Below the pieces are notes generated by a model that saw only the letters and a list, made by a program, of their open reading frames with translations, did not search any database and was not told the DNA's origin. Source: an uncultured Paracoccaceae bacterium (GTDB lineage Bacteria; Pseudomonadota; Alphaproteobacteria; Rhodobacterales; Rhodobacteraceae). Taken from it: a stretch of 64,000 nucleotides of DNA. This document shows, piece after piece, positions 1 to 7,935 of this stretch (the first letter of the stretch is position 1; every line of letters starts with the position of its first letter). The stretch lies in assembly GCA_947488605.1 (NCBI GenBank), contig CANKZJ010000001.1, forward strand, positions 1 through 64,000, written 5' to 3'. Made by a program: the position numbers and the translations under genes.

Positions 1-108
1 TCTCTGCCTGTTATCATTGCGGGCGAGAGTGACATTCCTGAATTGCAGATGGGTGACATTTTAGCTTTGCGGCTACAATCTACTTATCGCATAATCCGTA
101 TTATGTAA
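1..108 (+). CDS. 3' end of an unidentified protein (partial)
   Basis: A frame is open from the first base of the window to a TAA at 106-108 and gives 35 residues, mixed hydrophobic and charged, ending in RIIRIM. The 5' part lies outside the window. It converges on the glycosyltransferase gene that ends 14 bases further on, which is the tight convergent spacing seen repeatedly in this window. No family can be recognised from so short a piece, and a chance open frame of this length is quite possible. Confidence 0.35.
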   Translation, partial: SLPVIIAGESDIPELQMGDILALRLQSTYRIIRIM

Positions 109-122
109 TATAATTGTGTACC

Positions 123-1232
123 TTAATCCTGAAATGCTTGCTTCGTTGTCGCGGCTTCTGGTGCTTGTTCAAAATGCTCTTCTGGCTCGAACGCACGATC
201 ATAATCCCACCCGTTTGAAATTTGACGGCAATGTAGGAACTTGAAATCATGGTCATAGAAATGCTTTGCGCCAGCAATACCATGCACGCGCCAGTATTTC
301 CCTGCCAGTGCGCCCTTTGGATCCAGACACCACTTTGGCCCCATCACTGCGTCGCGGCCGATCCGCATCATTGTATGGTCTTGATGCGTGATTGGTTGAT
401 CAGGTGAAGTAGGTTTGGTGGCATAGCGCCAGCGCCCGGGGATAGACAGAAACCTTTGCGGCGTATGGTTGACGGCCTCAAAGATCGTATCTGCACCCGG
501 TTTCGTTACGAGTTCATCGATGTCGACAGACAGGACAGCATTTGCCTTGGCAAGAAATCGGCGATTGGCGATGTGGAACATTGACAGGTGAAAGAACTTG
601 GAATTCACCGATGTACGATCCGTCCCCTTTGGTCCAAAAGGAAAATCAGCCGAGATCACTTTGGCGGCTTCGATCCCCGGAACGGACGTCACTGTCTGCG
701 TTAAATCGTCCAAAGTGTAGGCGTCGCTGCCGTTGTCAAAGAGTACAACAGCATCAGCGCCGTGCACCTTTACGTAATAGCGCAACCAGTCTTTGATCCA
801 CGATAGCTTGTTATTCTTCGAAATCGCCAAGAGCACGTTTCGGCCCTCAAAAGCTTCATGATCCGTGCGCCCAATACGCATCTGCGCACTCGTTTTTGGT
901 GGTGTTGGATGCAATATTCGCATGTTCGTAGGGTCATTGTTCGGGCTGATGATGTTGACTTCACCGGTCCGCGGGCTGACTTGCCGGATGCTGATGTCGG
1001 CGCGTGCGCGATCAATCTTGAAAATAGCGCTTTTGAGGAACATGACCGTTTTACGCTTAATCGATGGTCCAATCATCGTAATGACGCCGGTTTCAGGATT
1101 GTAAAACGCATCGTAAAACAGTGTATGGCGGTCATAAGCGTCTAGAAACGCGGGAATTTCTACTTTGGACCGCGGCACGTTGCGCAAGAAACGGCTATTT
1201 TGTGGGAGGCGAACGCCCTTTAAAATTCCCAT
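123..1232 (-). CDS. Glycosyltransferase family 2/92-like protein
   Basis: Product of 369 residues. The middle has the layout of the GT92/DUF23-type transferases: a stretch around residues 138-170 that includes NNKLSWIKDWLRYY and then VVLFDNGSD, followed by VDIDEL at 236-241. The acidic VDIDEL motif is the likely DxD-type metal and nucleotide-sugar site. The N-terminal 120 residues are less typical and may be a substrate-specific addition. It is followed on the same strand side by UDP-galactopyranose mutase, and a second transferase with the same DxDE logic (DVDEF) lies at 3577-4593. The context therefore suggests surface polysaccharide or glycolipid synthesis, possibly with galactofuranose. 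The acceptor and the sugar are not determinable. There is no signal peptide, so a cytoplasmic or inner-face location is expected. Confidence 0.7.
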   Translation of the reverse strand: MGILKGVRLPQNSRFLRNVPRSKVEIPAFLDAYDRHTLFYDAFYNPETGVITMIGPSIKRKTVMFLKSAIFKIDRARADISIRQVSPRTGEVNIISPNNDPTNMRILHPTPPKTSAQMRIGRTDHEAFEGRNVLLAISKNNKLSWIKDWLRYYVKVHGADAVVLFDNGSDAYTLDDLTQTVTSVPGIEAAKVISADFPFGPKGTDRTSVNSKFFHLSMFHIANRRFLAKANAVLSVDIDELVTKPGADTIFEAVNHTPQRFLSIPGRWRYATKPTSPDQPITHQDHTMMRIGRDAVMGPKWCLDPKGALAGKYWRVHGIAGAKHFYDHDFKFLHCRQISNGWDYDRAFEPEEHFEQAPEAATTKQAFQD

Positions 1233-1301
1233 AAAAATTCCTGTTGTTTCTTTAACAATTTCTCATGCCCGATCATAAGCGCGGATGCAACATTGCCTCA
1301 G

Positions 1302-2456
1302 CTATGCCGACAACGACACATAGCTACTTTGGGGGCTGTCACCGCGCCGAAAAGCGGAAAGGGCACCCTGCCCTGCGACCATCGCTTCGGCGATTGTCTT
1401 GTCCATATCAAGATATCGATAGGTGCCCAAACGCCCCAAGAACGTCACACCTTGGGCGGCCTCAGCCAGCTCTACATAGTCATTCAGGCGTTTTTTGTCG
1501 TCGACCAGGCGTATCGGATAATACCGCGTATCACCTGGGGTCCAGGCGCGTGCATATTCGCGGTAAACAACAGAACCTGAGGTTTGGTTCAACCGCCAAG
1601 GCGAGAAATACTTGTGATCCGTGATCCGGGTCCAAGGGACGTCTTGGTCGCAATAATTCATGACTGCAACGCCCTGATAGTCATCATCGCTGCGCAGTTC
1701 TTCGAAATCCAAGGTCCGATAGCCAAGTTGACCTGCGCAGTAGTCAAAGTACTGATCCAATGGGCCTGAGTAAAAGACATGCGCGTCGGGTCTTGGCTGT
1801 TGCCCCTCAAAGGTTTCACCCAGCCGTACCTCGATCAGGTCGTGATCCAGGATTGAGGCAACCATCGCGGTATAACCATCCTCTGGCATGCCTTGAAAGC
1901 GGTGGTTGAAGTAGTTGTCGTCATAGGTAAAACGCAGCGGCAGGCGCTTGAGAATGGACCCAGGCAGGCTTGTCGGATCAACGCCCCACTGCTTGCGTGT
2001 ATAGCCTGCGAAGAACCCCTCGTAGATCTCTCGGCCGACCATCGCCATCGCCTGTTCTTCAAAGTTAGCAGGGTCATCCAGCAGCGTGGCCTTTGCCCGG
2101 ATAAAGGCCTCAGCCTGCGCCGGGTTCATCGTCTCGCCGAAGAACTGGTTGATTGTGTGCAGGTTGATCGGCATCGCATAAACTTGGCCCTGCACGGTGG
2201 CCTTGACCCGATTGACGTAGGGCACAAACCGCGCGTGCGTATTCACAAAATCCCAAACTATTTCATCATCCGTGTGAAAAATATGCGGTCCGTAGCGATG
2301 AACCATAATACCTGAGGCATCATCAATACTGGTGTGGCAGTTTCCGGCGATATGATCGCGCGCATCTACAACGACAGATGCAATGCCACCTTCCGCTAGA
2401 ATACGCGCAACGACCGCCCCACTGAGGCCAGCACCAACGATTAAGGGGCGATCCAT
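1302..2456 (-). CDS. glf: UDP-galactopyranose mutase
   Basis: Product of 384 residues, the normal length for bacterial Glf. The N-terminus is a dinucleotide fold with VGAGLSGAVVARIL (about residues 7-20) for FAD, and the family motif RYGPHIFHT follows near residue 55. The enzyme interconverts UDP-galactopyranose and UDP-galactofuranose with a reduced flavin and supplies the galactofuranose donor for surface glycans. The start is an ATG at 2456. The gene is preceded on its own strand by nothing recognisable; the next gene, at 2664, points away. Flanking glycosyltransferases on both sides support a polysaccharide role. Family assignment is firm from the motifs; the specific glycan is unknown. 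Confidence 0.92.
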   Translation of the reverse strand: MDRPLIVGAGLSGAVVARILAEGGIASVVVDARDHIAGNCHTSIDDASGIMVHRYGPHIFHTDDEIVWDFVNTHARFVPYVNRVKATVQGQVYAMPINLHTINQFFGETMNPAQAEAFIRAKATLLDDPANFEEQAMAMVGREIYEGFFAGYTRKQWGVDPTSLPGSILKRLPLRFTYDDNYFNHRFQGMPEDGYTAMVASILDHDLIEVRLGETFEGQQPRPDAHVFYSGPLDQYFDYCAGQLGYRTLDFEELRSDDDYQGVAVMNYCDQDVPWTRITDHKYFSPWRLNQTSGSVVYREYARAWTPGDTRYYPIRLVDDKKRLNDYVELAEAAQGVTFLGRLGTYRYLDMDKTIAEAMVAGQGALSAFRRGDSPQSSYVSLSA

Positions 2457-2663
2457 GACAGGTCTCCAAACACGAAACTCACGGGTGTTTTAGACCAAAA
2501 CAGCAGGATTGCCATTGTCTTATGACGCGTAACTGTACGTGCCGCGACAGATGCCGATTGCCAAACACTTTTGAGCTTGCTGTTGTAAATGTTCTCGCAA
2601 CCCTGCATCAAAGGGCCGACACTGCCGTCCAATGTGTTTGAAGATAAAGCGGATCGTGCCGAT

Positions 2664-3584
2664 ATGGCGAATAATCAAAAAGATGCTCGCAAGAAAAAGA
2701 ATGCACCGGCTGACTATCAAAAACCAATGTGGTTTGACGAGTTGGCACCGGGCGGCAACGGACAGGGTTTTATTGAGCGGATGCCGCGCCATTCGTTGAT
2801 GTTTGTCAAACGTATGCGCCCTACCCTGTTGGTTTCATTTGATAATCTGTCAAACGTCAACGATTTCTCAGCCGAACGCGTGCCTTGGGCATTCAAATTC
2901 GCGATGGACCGGCAGATTTCACATCTGGGCGTGATGGCGCATGCCAAGGTTTGGTACCGTGATCCTGATTTAATCAACCGGTTCTATGGGTTGCGTGATG
3001 CCGGCTTTTTCAATGGCTATGATCGCGTCGTGTTCACCGGAAGTTCGATGGGCGCGTTCGCGTCTTTGGTGTTCTCATCGCTGGTGCCGGGTGCGCATGT
3101 TCTTGCGTTTAACCCACAATCGACATTGGACACATCCCGCGTGCCTTGGGAGGAACGTTACGGCGTTGGGCGCAAACAGGACTGGAGTTTGCCACTAAGC
3201 GACGCACGCGGTCTATTGGACAAAGCAGGACCCGTGAGCGTTTTTTACGATCCATATTTTGAGCCTGACCGACTGCATTTTGAGCGTCTCGATGGGCCGA
3301 CTGTTACGGGATATAAATGCTGGTTCTCAAGCCACAAATCGGCTGTTTTTTTGCGTAAGCTTGATGCATTGGGCCCTGTGATGACAGCCGGTATTCTTGG
3401 TGAACTAACACCGACATCATTCTATGGCATGTACCGCAAGCGGCGCGAGTTACAGTGGTATATCGGCGCGCTCGAAGATCGCTTTAAGCAGCAAGATCGC
3501 GATGAGATGGCCAAACGCGCGCGCTTGCAGTTCCGCCGGCTTAAACGCGCAGCCCTTCAATTGGAAACACAACAAAATGGCTGA
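2664..3584 (+). CDS. GxSxG-containing protein of a surface polysaccharide locus
   Basis: Product of about 306 residues if the ATG at 2664 is used; an upstream in-frame ATG at 2589 would add 25 residues and cannot be excluded, since neither has a strong ribosome site. It begins with a lysine-rich stretch. Near residues 120-130 it has VVFTGSSMGAFASL, an alpha/beta-hydrolase-like nucleophile elbow, followed by a hydrophobic strand. No clear catalytic acid or histidine can be placed. The 3' end overlaps the following glycosyltransferase start by 8 bases, so the two are probably translated together. A role in making, sorting or modifying a surface glycan is inferred only from neighbours; I do not recognise a characterised homologue. 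Confidence 0.55.
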   Translation: MANNQKDARKKKNAPADYQKPMWFDELAPGGNGQGFIERMPRHSLMFVKRMRPTLLVSFDNLSNVNDFSAERVPWAFKFAMDRQISHLGVMAHAKVWYRDPDLINRFYGLRDAGFFNGYDRVVFTGSSMGAFASLVFSSLVPGAHVLAFNPQSTLDTSRVPWEERYGVGRKQDWSLPLSDARGLLDKAGPVSVFYDPYFEPDRLHFERLDGPTVTGYKCWFSSHKSAVFLRKLDALGPVMTAGILGELTPTSFYGMYRKRRELQWYIGALEDRFKQQDRDEMAKRARLQFRRLKRAALQLETQQNG

Positions 3585-4593
3585 ACCAACCTATACGATC
3601 GTCACCACAATGAAGAACGAAGGCCCGTTCATTTTGGAATGGATCGCCTATCACCGCGCGATTGGTTTCACGAATTTCGTCGTGTTTACAAACAATTGCG
3701 ACGACGGCACTGACAAGATTATCATGCGCCTCGAAGAGATGGGTTTGGCCCACCACGTGCATAACAAGCTAAAGGCCGGGCAAAGCCCACAGCGCAAAGC
3801 CCTACGCAGGTCTCAGTGGAACGAGGTGGCACAGAAATCTGATTGGTTGATGTGTGCGGACGTCGACGAGTTTTTGATGATCCGCACCGGTGACGGCACG
3901 ATGCGTGATTTGATGGCCGCGGTGGGAGACGTCGACGCAATCTCATTTTGTTGGAAGCTGTTCGGGAATGGTGGGCGGACCACGTTCGAGCCAGGATTTG
4001 TGACCGATCAATTCAAATGGGCCGCGCCTGAAGATAAATACCCTCATTTCCGTGCATCCGGCATGAAAACGCTGATGAAAAATAATGAAAAATTCGTGCG
4101 CCTGCGCATTCACCGTCCATTGATCGAAAAAGACGCGGTTGATGTGGCTTGGGTTGATGCTGGTGGCCAGCCGATGCCGGAATCCTACCGCGACGCGAAA
4201 TGGTCAGCGCATAAGGATTTCTCGCATGAATTCGCGCGATTGCATCACTATGCGGTGCGTTCGGTCGATAGTTTTCTGGTGAAACGTGACCGCGGCCGCA
4301 CCAACCATGTGAACGGCGATCAGGGCATGGATTACTGGCAATCGATGAATTCCAACTTTGAGTATGATGATGCAATCGAGGCGAGATTACCCGCCGCGCG
4401 GAAGCTTTATGATGCGTATTTGGCAGATCCGGAGCTGGCCGCGTTGCATCAAACAGCGTGCGCTTGGCATGCTGATAAGATCGCAGAACTGAAGACGCGC
4501 GAAGGCTGGGATGCGTTTCGCGAAGACCTCATAAAGACAGATCCCGGTGCCCGTTGGCGCAAACGTCAAAGGGCATCGGCGCCAACCCGATAG
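3577..4593 (+). CDS. Glycosyltransferase family 2 (DUF23-like)
   Basis: Product of 338 residues from the ATG at 3577, which overlaps the stop of the preceding gene. A longer in-frame reading upstream lies within that gene and is unlikely. It starts with YTIVTTMKNEGPFILEW, the typical first strand of these GT-A transferases, and has DVDEF at residues 95-99 as the DxD-like metal site. A second acidic region and a His/Arg-rich C-terminal half follow. It resembles the glycosyltransferase encoded at 123-1232 in motif order. With UDP-galactopyranose mutase nearby, it probably adds a sugar to a surface polymer. Donor and acceptor are unknown. Confidence 0.75.
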   Translation: MAEPTYTIVTTMKNEGPFILEWIAYHRAIGFTNFVVFTNNCDDGTDKIIMRLEEMGLAHHVHNKLKAGQSPQRKALRRSQWNEVAQKSDWLMCADVDEFLMIRTGDGTMRDLMAAVGDVDAISFCWKLFGNGGRTTFEPGFVTDQFKWAAPEDKYPHFRASGMKTLMKNNEKFVRLRIHRPLIEKDAVDVAWVDAGGQPMPESYRDAKWSAHKDFSHEFARLHHYAVRSVDSFLVKRDRGRTNHVNGDQGMDYWQSMNSNFEYDDAIEARLPAARKLYDAYLADPELAALHQTACAWHADKIAELKTREGWDAFREDLIKTDPGARWRKRQRASAPTR

Positions 4594-4689
4594 ACAGCGC
4601 ATTTGCCAAAGACCAACACATCGAATAAATCCGAAGTCAGTCATCGAATTAAATTTTGACCAATTGGTTAATGATGTTAGAGAACACCC

Positions 4690-5136
4690 ATGCCACATTC
4701 ACTACTTGTCCTCAACGGTCCTAATCTCAACCTGCTGGGCACCCGGCAGCCAGAGGTTTATGGACCGACAACACTGAAGGACATTGAGACGCTTTGCCAA
4801 GAAAAGGCAGCGTCGCTTGGCATCGACGTCACCTTTCTGCAAAGTAACCATGAAGGTGAACTTGTTGATTTATTGCATAATGCACGCGGCGTTCACGCGG
4901 GTATTATTCTGAATGCGGGTGCTTACACCCATACCTCTGTTGCGTTGATGGATGCTATTTCCAGCATCATGGTCCCCGTGGTTGAGTTACATTTATCAAA
5001 TATTCACGCCCGTGAAGAGTTTCGTCAGAAATCCTTTATTGCCCCGGTAGCTGTCGGGCAGATCTGCGGGTTCGGGGCGGCTGGCTATCCACTCGCGATG
5101 GACGCGATACTGTCTTATATCGGAGAAGCGACATGA
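4690..5136 (+). CDS. aroQ: 3-dehydroquinate dehydratase, type II
   Basis: Product of 148 residues, the standard size of the dodecameric type II enzyme. It converts 3-dehydroquinate to 3-dehydroshikimate in the shikimate pathway. Visible motifs are LNGPNLNLLGTRQPEVYG at the N-terminus, which carries the flexible-loop Arg and the catalytic Tyr, and VELHLSNIHAREEFR, which carries the catalytic His and substrate-binding residues. It overlaps the LuxR-type gene downstream by 4 bases (ATGA), so the pair is translationally coupled. That pairing is unexpected for a biosynthetic enzyme. Confidence 0.95.
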   Translation: MPHSLLVLNGPNLNLLGTRQPEVYGPTTLKDIETLCQEKAASLGIDVTFLQSNHEGELVDLLHNARGVHAGIILNAGAYTHTSVALMDAISSIMVPVVELHLSNIHAREEFRQKSFIAPVAVGQICGFGAAGYPLAMDAILSYIGEAT

Positions 5137-5897
5137 CATCATTAGTGGCGCAACTGGATAAGTTGACGAATGCGCGCAGCGTCGAAGAACTATGGGACGT
5201 GCACACACGGCAGATGGCCACATATGGCTTTGACCGTGTGATGTACGGGTTCACCCGTTACAGAACGTCCAGCGGTCTGGGCGATCCTCAAGATTGGGTT
5301 CTCTTATCGACGCAAAGCCCTGAATACATGAAGGTTTTCTTTGATGAAGGCCTGTACTATCACGCCCCGATGTTGCGTTGGGCGTTGGCCAATAACGGTG
5401 CTTGCAGCTGGCGTTGGATGATGGATATGAACCGCGTTGATAATCTGACACCCAGCGAATTGCGGGTGATGGAATTCAACAAATCTATGGATGTGACTGC
5501 CGGTTACACGATCAGCTTCCGATCAATCTCGGAGCGCACGAAGGGCGCGATTGCCCTGACAGCAAAACCGGGCATGAACCAGGACGCGGTCGAACAGGTT
5601 TGGGCCAAACATGGTGAGGCAATCATTGTCATGAACAATGTGATGCACCTTAAGCTGTTGACCCTGCCCTATTCGGGTGAACGTCACCTGACAAAGCGTC
5701 AGCGCGAAGTGCTGCAATGGGTTGGTGACGGCAAAACAACGCAGGATATTGCACTTTTGTTGGAACTGACCCCAGCAACGGTTGAAAAACATCTGCGCCT
5801 TGCCCGCGAGGCGTTGGACGTTGAAACGACGGCGCAGGCAGTGTTGAAAGCCGCCTTCTATAATCAGATGTTCGTGATGGATCCCGAAGCCCTTTAG
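5133..5897 (+). CDS. LuxR-family regulator with autoinducer-binding-like domain
   Basis: Product of 254 residues. The N-terminal 170 residues match the autoinducer-binding domain layout and the C-terminal part (about 186-241, LTKRQREVLQWVGDGKTT onward, then TVEKHLRLAREAL) is a GerE/LuxR helix-turn-helix. In AHL receptors such as TraR and LuxR a conserved Asp-Pro contacts the lactone amide. Here the corresponding stretch reads YYHAPM (75-80), while the tryptophans after it (SWRW, 92-95) are kept. No luxI-type synthase is present in the window. It may be a LuxR solo that senses a different ligand or none. The start overlaps the aroQ stop (ATGA), indicating coupling. The DNA target is unknown. 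Confidence 0.88.
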   Translation: MTSLVAQLDKLTNARSVEELWDVHTRQMATYGFDRVMYGFTRYRTSSGLGDPQDWVLLSTQSPEYMKVFFDEGLYYHAPMLRWALANNGACSWRWMMDMNRVDNLTPSELRVMEFNKSMDVTAGYTISFRSISERTKGAIALTAKPGMNQDAVEQVWAKHGEAIIVMNNVMHLKLLTLPYSGERHLTKRQREVLQWVGDGKTTQDIALLLELTPATVEKHLRLAREALDVETTAQAVLKAAFYNQMFVMDPEAL

Positions 5898-5959
5898 AGT
5901 AACTTTATTACTTATGACCCAACGGCAAAAATAATAAATTTGTCCAAATGGTCAGGTTT

Positions 5960-5982
5960 ACCCTACTTTCTTTACGTAGGGT
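5960..5982. promoter_or_regulatory. Inverted repeat between the luxR-type gene and the structured RNA
   Basis: A 7-base perfect inverted repeat, ACCCTAC (5960-5966) and GTAGGGT (5976-5982), is separated by 9 bases in AT-rich DNA. It lacks a following T-run, so it is not a good intrinsic terminator for the upstream gene. It lies just before a weak sigma-70-like stretch (TTTACG, 18 bases, TGTAAA) that would start a transcript near 6003. It could be an operator for the RNA below. Evidence is symmetry and position only. Confidence 0.35.
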
Positions 5983-6002
5983 TAAATGACATTGTGTAAA
6001 TG

Positions 6003-6220
6003 TTCCGTGAGTGGTGGCCTAAGGCCTGGGAACGTGGGGTCTCAATCCTTGTGATTTCAAGGCACTGTGACCTTATTCCGGGCAACCGGACGTTGGCACA
6101 GGCAGGTTTGCCTGTCCTGTGTCAGCACAAGCGATACGTGTTAGCTCCTCGTCCCGAAAACGGACTGACACGCTAATCGTTGCGGCACCGGCTCTCTTCC
6201 AAGTTCGGTGCCGCACTTTT
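6003..6220 (+). ncRNA. Structured non-coding RNA or long leader
   Basis: This stretch has no open frame and is packed with stem-loops: GTTCC/GGAAC at 6002-6033; CCTTG/CAAGG at 6047-6062; TCCGG-GCAA-CCGGA at 6077-6090 with a GNRA loop; a long hairpin at 6095-6123 (GGCACAGG/CCTGTGTC outside, CAGG/CCTG inside); another at 6128-6181 (CGTGTTAG/CTGACACG with G-U pairing); and a 9-base perfect terminator stem GCGGCACCG/CGGTGCCGC at 6082+100 to 6214 followed by CACTTTT. Such density is far above chance. It could be a stand-alone RNA (a 6S-type RNA is one possibility given size and overall fold) or a leader controlling the MFS gene downstream. I cannot match it to any riboswitch consensus I know. Confidence 0.6.
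6182..6220 (+). terminator. Intrinsic terminator of the structured RNA
   Basis: A perfect 9-base stem, GCGGCACCG (6182-6190) and CGGTGCCGC (6206-6214), has a 15-base loop and is followed by ACTTTTCT. The U-tract is short but the stem is very strong. This would end a transcript starting near 6003 at about 6220. Confidence 0.6.
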
Positions 6221-6233
6221 CTCCCCTGAAAAG

Positions 6234-6264
6234 AAACGGCCCACCATAATGGTGGGTCGTTTGC
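6234..6264 (+). terminator. Second strong hairpin, probable terminator
   Basis: A 13-base stem, AAACGGCCCACCA (6234-6246) and TGGTGGGTCGTTT (6250-6262), has one G-U pair and a TAA loop. The downstream arm ends in TTT. It follows the first terminator by 14 bases and may be a back-up or bidirectional terminator between the RNA and the MFS gene. It could also act as an attenuator for the MFS gene, whose start is 46 bases on. Confidence 0.6.
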
Positions 6265-6309
6265 CGTTGTTGGGGTGCGCCGCATAGGTTCTGGCACGCT
6301 TAAGGTATT

Positions 6310-7635
6310 GTGCATGTCAACACCAACGGCGATGCTGCAAATATGGCCACCGAAATCGCGTTCTCTTTCGCAGCACTGAACCCGTTAGCGCGACGGCACA
6401 TTCGCCTATTTCAAATACACCAGTTCCTAGACCGTTTTGCGATGGGCCTGACGGTGCCCGTTGTTGCCTTGGCATTAACTGACCGAGGCATGGACCTGTT
6501 TCAAATCTCGCTTCTCTTCGGGGTCTACGCACTTACGACAATGGCGATGGAGCTGCCGTTTGGAGGTCTCGCCGACAGCATTGGCCGCAAGCCGGTCTTT
6601 TTGGCGGCCGTCGTCGCCAGCTTGATTTCGCTCGTGCTCTTTCTCTCGACGCGTGATTTCTATGTTCTCGCGCTTTCATTTGCATTCATCGGATTTGGCC
6701 GTGCGCTCAGGTCGGGCACGCTTGATGCGTGGTTTGTAGAGACTTTCAGGGCCGCAGCGCCCAATGTGGATGTCCAACCCGCACTGGCCAAAGCGCAATG
6801 GGCCAATGCCGTAGGGTTGGCTATTGGCGCCGTGTTGGGGGGCATTCTGCCCGATATTCTGGGCGGGGTCGCTGTGGGCCTTGGGTTCAGCATCTATGAT
6901 GTGTCCTATGTCGCAAGCTTTGCAGTGATGTTGGGCGTGTTTGTTTTTACGATGTTGGCCATCGTCGAAAAACCCCGTGCCAAAGACGCTACTGCTCTCA
7001 TCCGCGGCTTCACCAATGTCCCAACGGTGATCAAAGACGCGAGCCTTTCGGCACTCAAACACCCCACTTTGTCGCTACTTCTGGCCGCGTTGGCGTTCTT
7101 CTTGATGGCGACTAACCCGGTCGAGGTGATCTGGCCGACACATGCAAAGCCGATGCTGGACGCGGGTTACGCAAACACAGTCATCGGTGTCGTGACCGCG
7201 ACCTATTTCTTCTCCATCGCTTTGGGCGCATCTTTGTCTGCGCACATCAGCCGGATATTTGAACGGCAGCACGTCAAGACGCTGGCGGCATGTTTTGCTT
7301 GCTTGGCAGGTGTTCAGATCGCGTTGGCGCTGCAGGGCAGTATTGTGGGTTTTGTGGCGGTGTTCGTCCTCTATTCTGTGATCCTTGGTGTGACTGAAAC
7401 GCCGGCCAGCAGCATTCTGCATCGCTGTGTAGACGACCGTCAGCGGTCGACCATGCTCTCTCTGAGATCGCTAATACAACAGTTGGGGGCCGCATTGGGC
7501 CTGGTTTTAGCCGGAGCTGTTGCTGAAATTTATTCTACACCTATCGCATGGATTGTCGGTGCGGTATTTTTATTCATTGCGGTGATACTGACCTTGGTGT
7601 TGGTCCGACGGCTGGCCGTAGAAGACGATAGCTGA
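6310..7635 (+). CDS. Major facilitator superfamily transporter
   Basis: Product of 441 residues from the GTG at 6310, which has AAGG just upstream; an ATG at 6343 would give 430 residues and is an alternative. The chain is hydrophobic throughout with about 12 membrane segments. It carries the cytoplasmic-loop signature between TM2 and TM3, GLADSIGRKPVFLAA, typical of MFS drug/metabolite exporters. A central charged loop occurs around the residues VEKPRAKDATALIRG. The substrate cannot be told. The strongly structured RNA and two hairpins lie directly upstream, so expression may be controlled in the leader. Confidence 0.85.
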   Translation: MHVNTNGDAANMATEIAFSFAALNPLARRHIRLFQIHQFLDRFAMGLTVPVVALALTDRGMDLFQISLLFGVYALTTMAMELPFGGLADSIGRKPVFLAAVVASLISLVLFLSTRDFYVLALSFAFIGFGRALRSGTLDAWFVETFRAAAPNVDVQPALAKAQWANAVGLAIGAVLGGILPDILGGVAVGLGFSIYDVSYVASFAVMLGVFVFTMLAIVEKPRAKDATALIRGFTNVPTVIKDASLSALKHPTLSLLLAALAFFLMATNPVEVIWPTHAKPMLDAGYANTVIGVVTATYFFSIALGASLSAHISRIFERQHVKTLAACFACLAGVQIALALQGSIVGFVAVFVLYSVILGVTETPASSILHRCVDDRQRSTMLSLRSLIQQLGAALGLVLAGAVAEIYSTPIAWIVGAVFLFIAVILTLVLVRRLAVEDDS

Positions 7636-7880
7636 CATCGGCGCGAGCGCAGCATCTGTTACTCCGGGCTGGGAGTGGTCACTCATGGCCACCCGTACGA
7701 AAGTCGAGTTAGTCAAGATACGCGTGGCCATTGATCATGATCAGGATAGGGTCCAACGTCATGACTGTTTCCGTTGAATGCGGTTGATTGGGCCAGTGAT
7801 GAATGCACTACGGGATTATTGATGACCCATCGGCACGAGCGCTTGAACAGCCTCATTCTAAAAATACGTTACCGAAATAG
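7636..7880. other. Intergenic stretch without a recognised gene
   Basis: Between the MFS stop and the tsf terminator no frame of useful length or ribosome site is seen. The only item is a minus-strand frame at 7709-7762 encoding 17 residues (MTLDPILIMINGHAYLD), open upstream for about 15 more codons, which reads like the tail of a protein and might be a gene remnant. There is no further support. Confidence 0.4.
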
Positions 7881-7881
7881 A

Positions 7882-7915
7882 AAACAGCCCACAGGCGCAA
7901 ATCGATGGGCTGTTT
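7882..7915 (-). terminator. Intrinsic terminator of rpsB-tsf
   Basis: On the minus strand AAACAGCCCA (complement of 7906-7915) pairs with TGGGCTGTTT (complement of 7882-7891), and the transcript then runs into TTCTATTTC. It lies 20 bases after the tsf stop and is the natural end of the rpsB-tsf operon. Confidence 0.8.
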
Positions 7916-7935
7916 CAAAGCGATAAGTCGTTCCA

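Noticed and set aside
6003-6220. Transfer-messenger RNA or RNase P RNA
   Set aside because: No tag-peptide frame, no tRNA-like arm and no conserved RNase P motifs are present.
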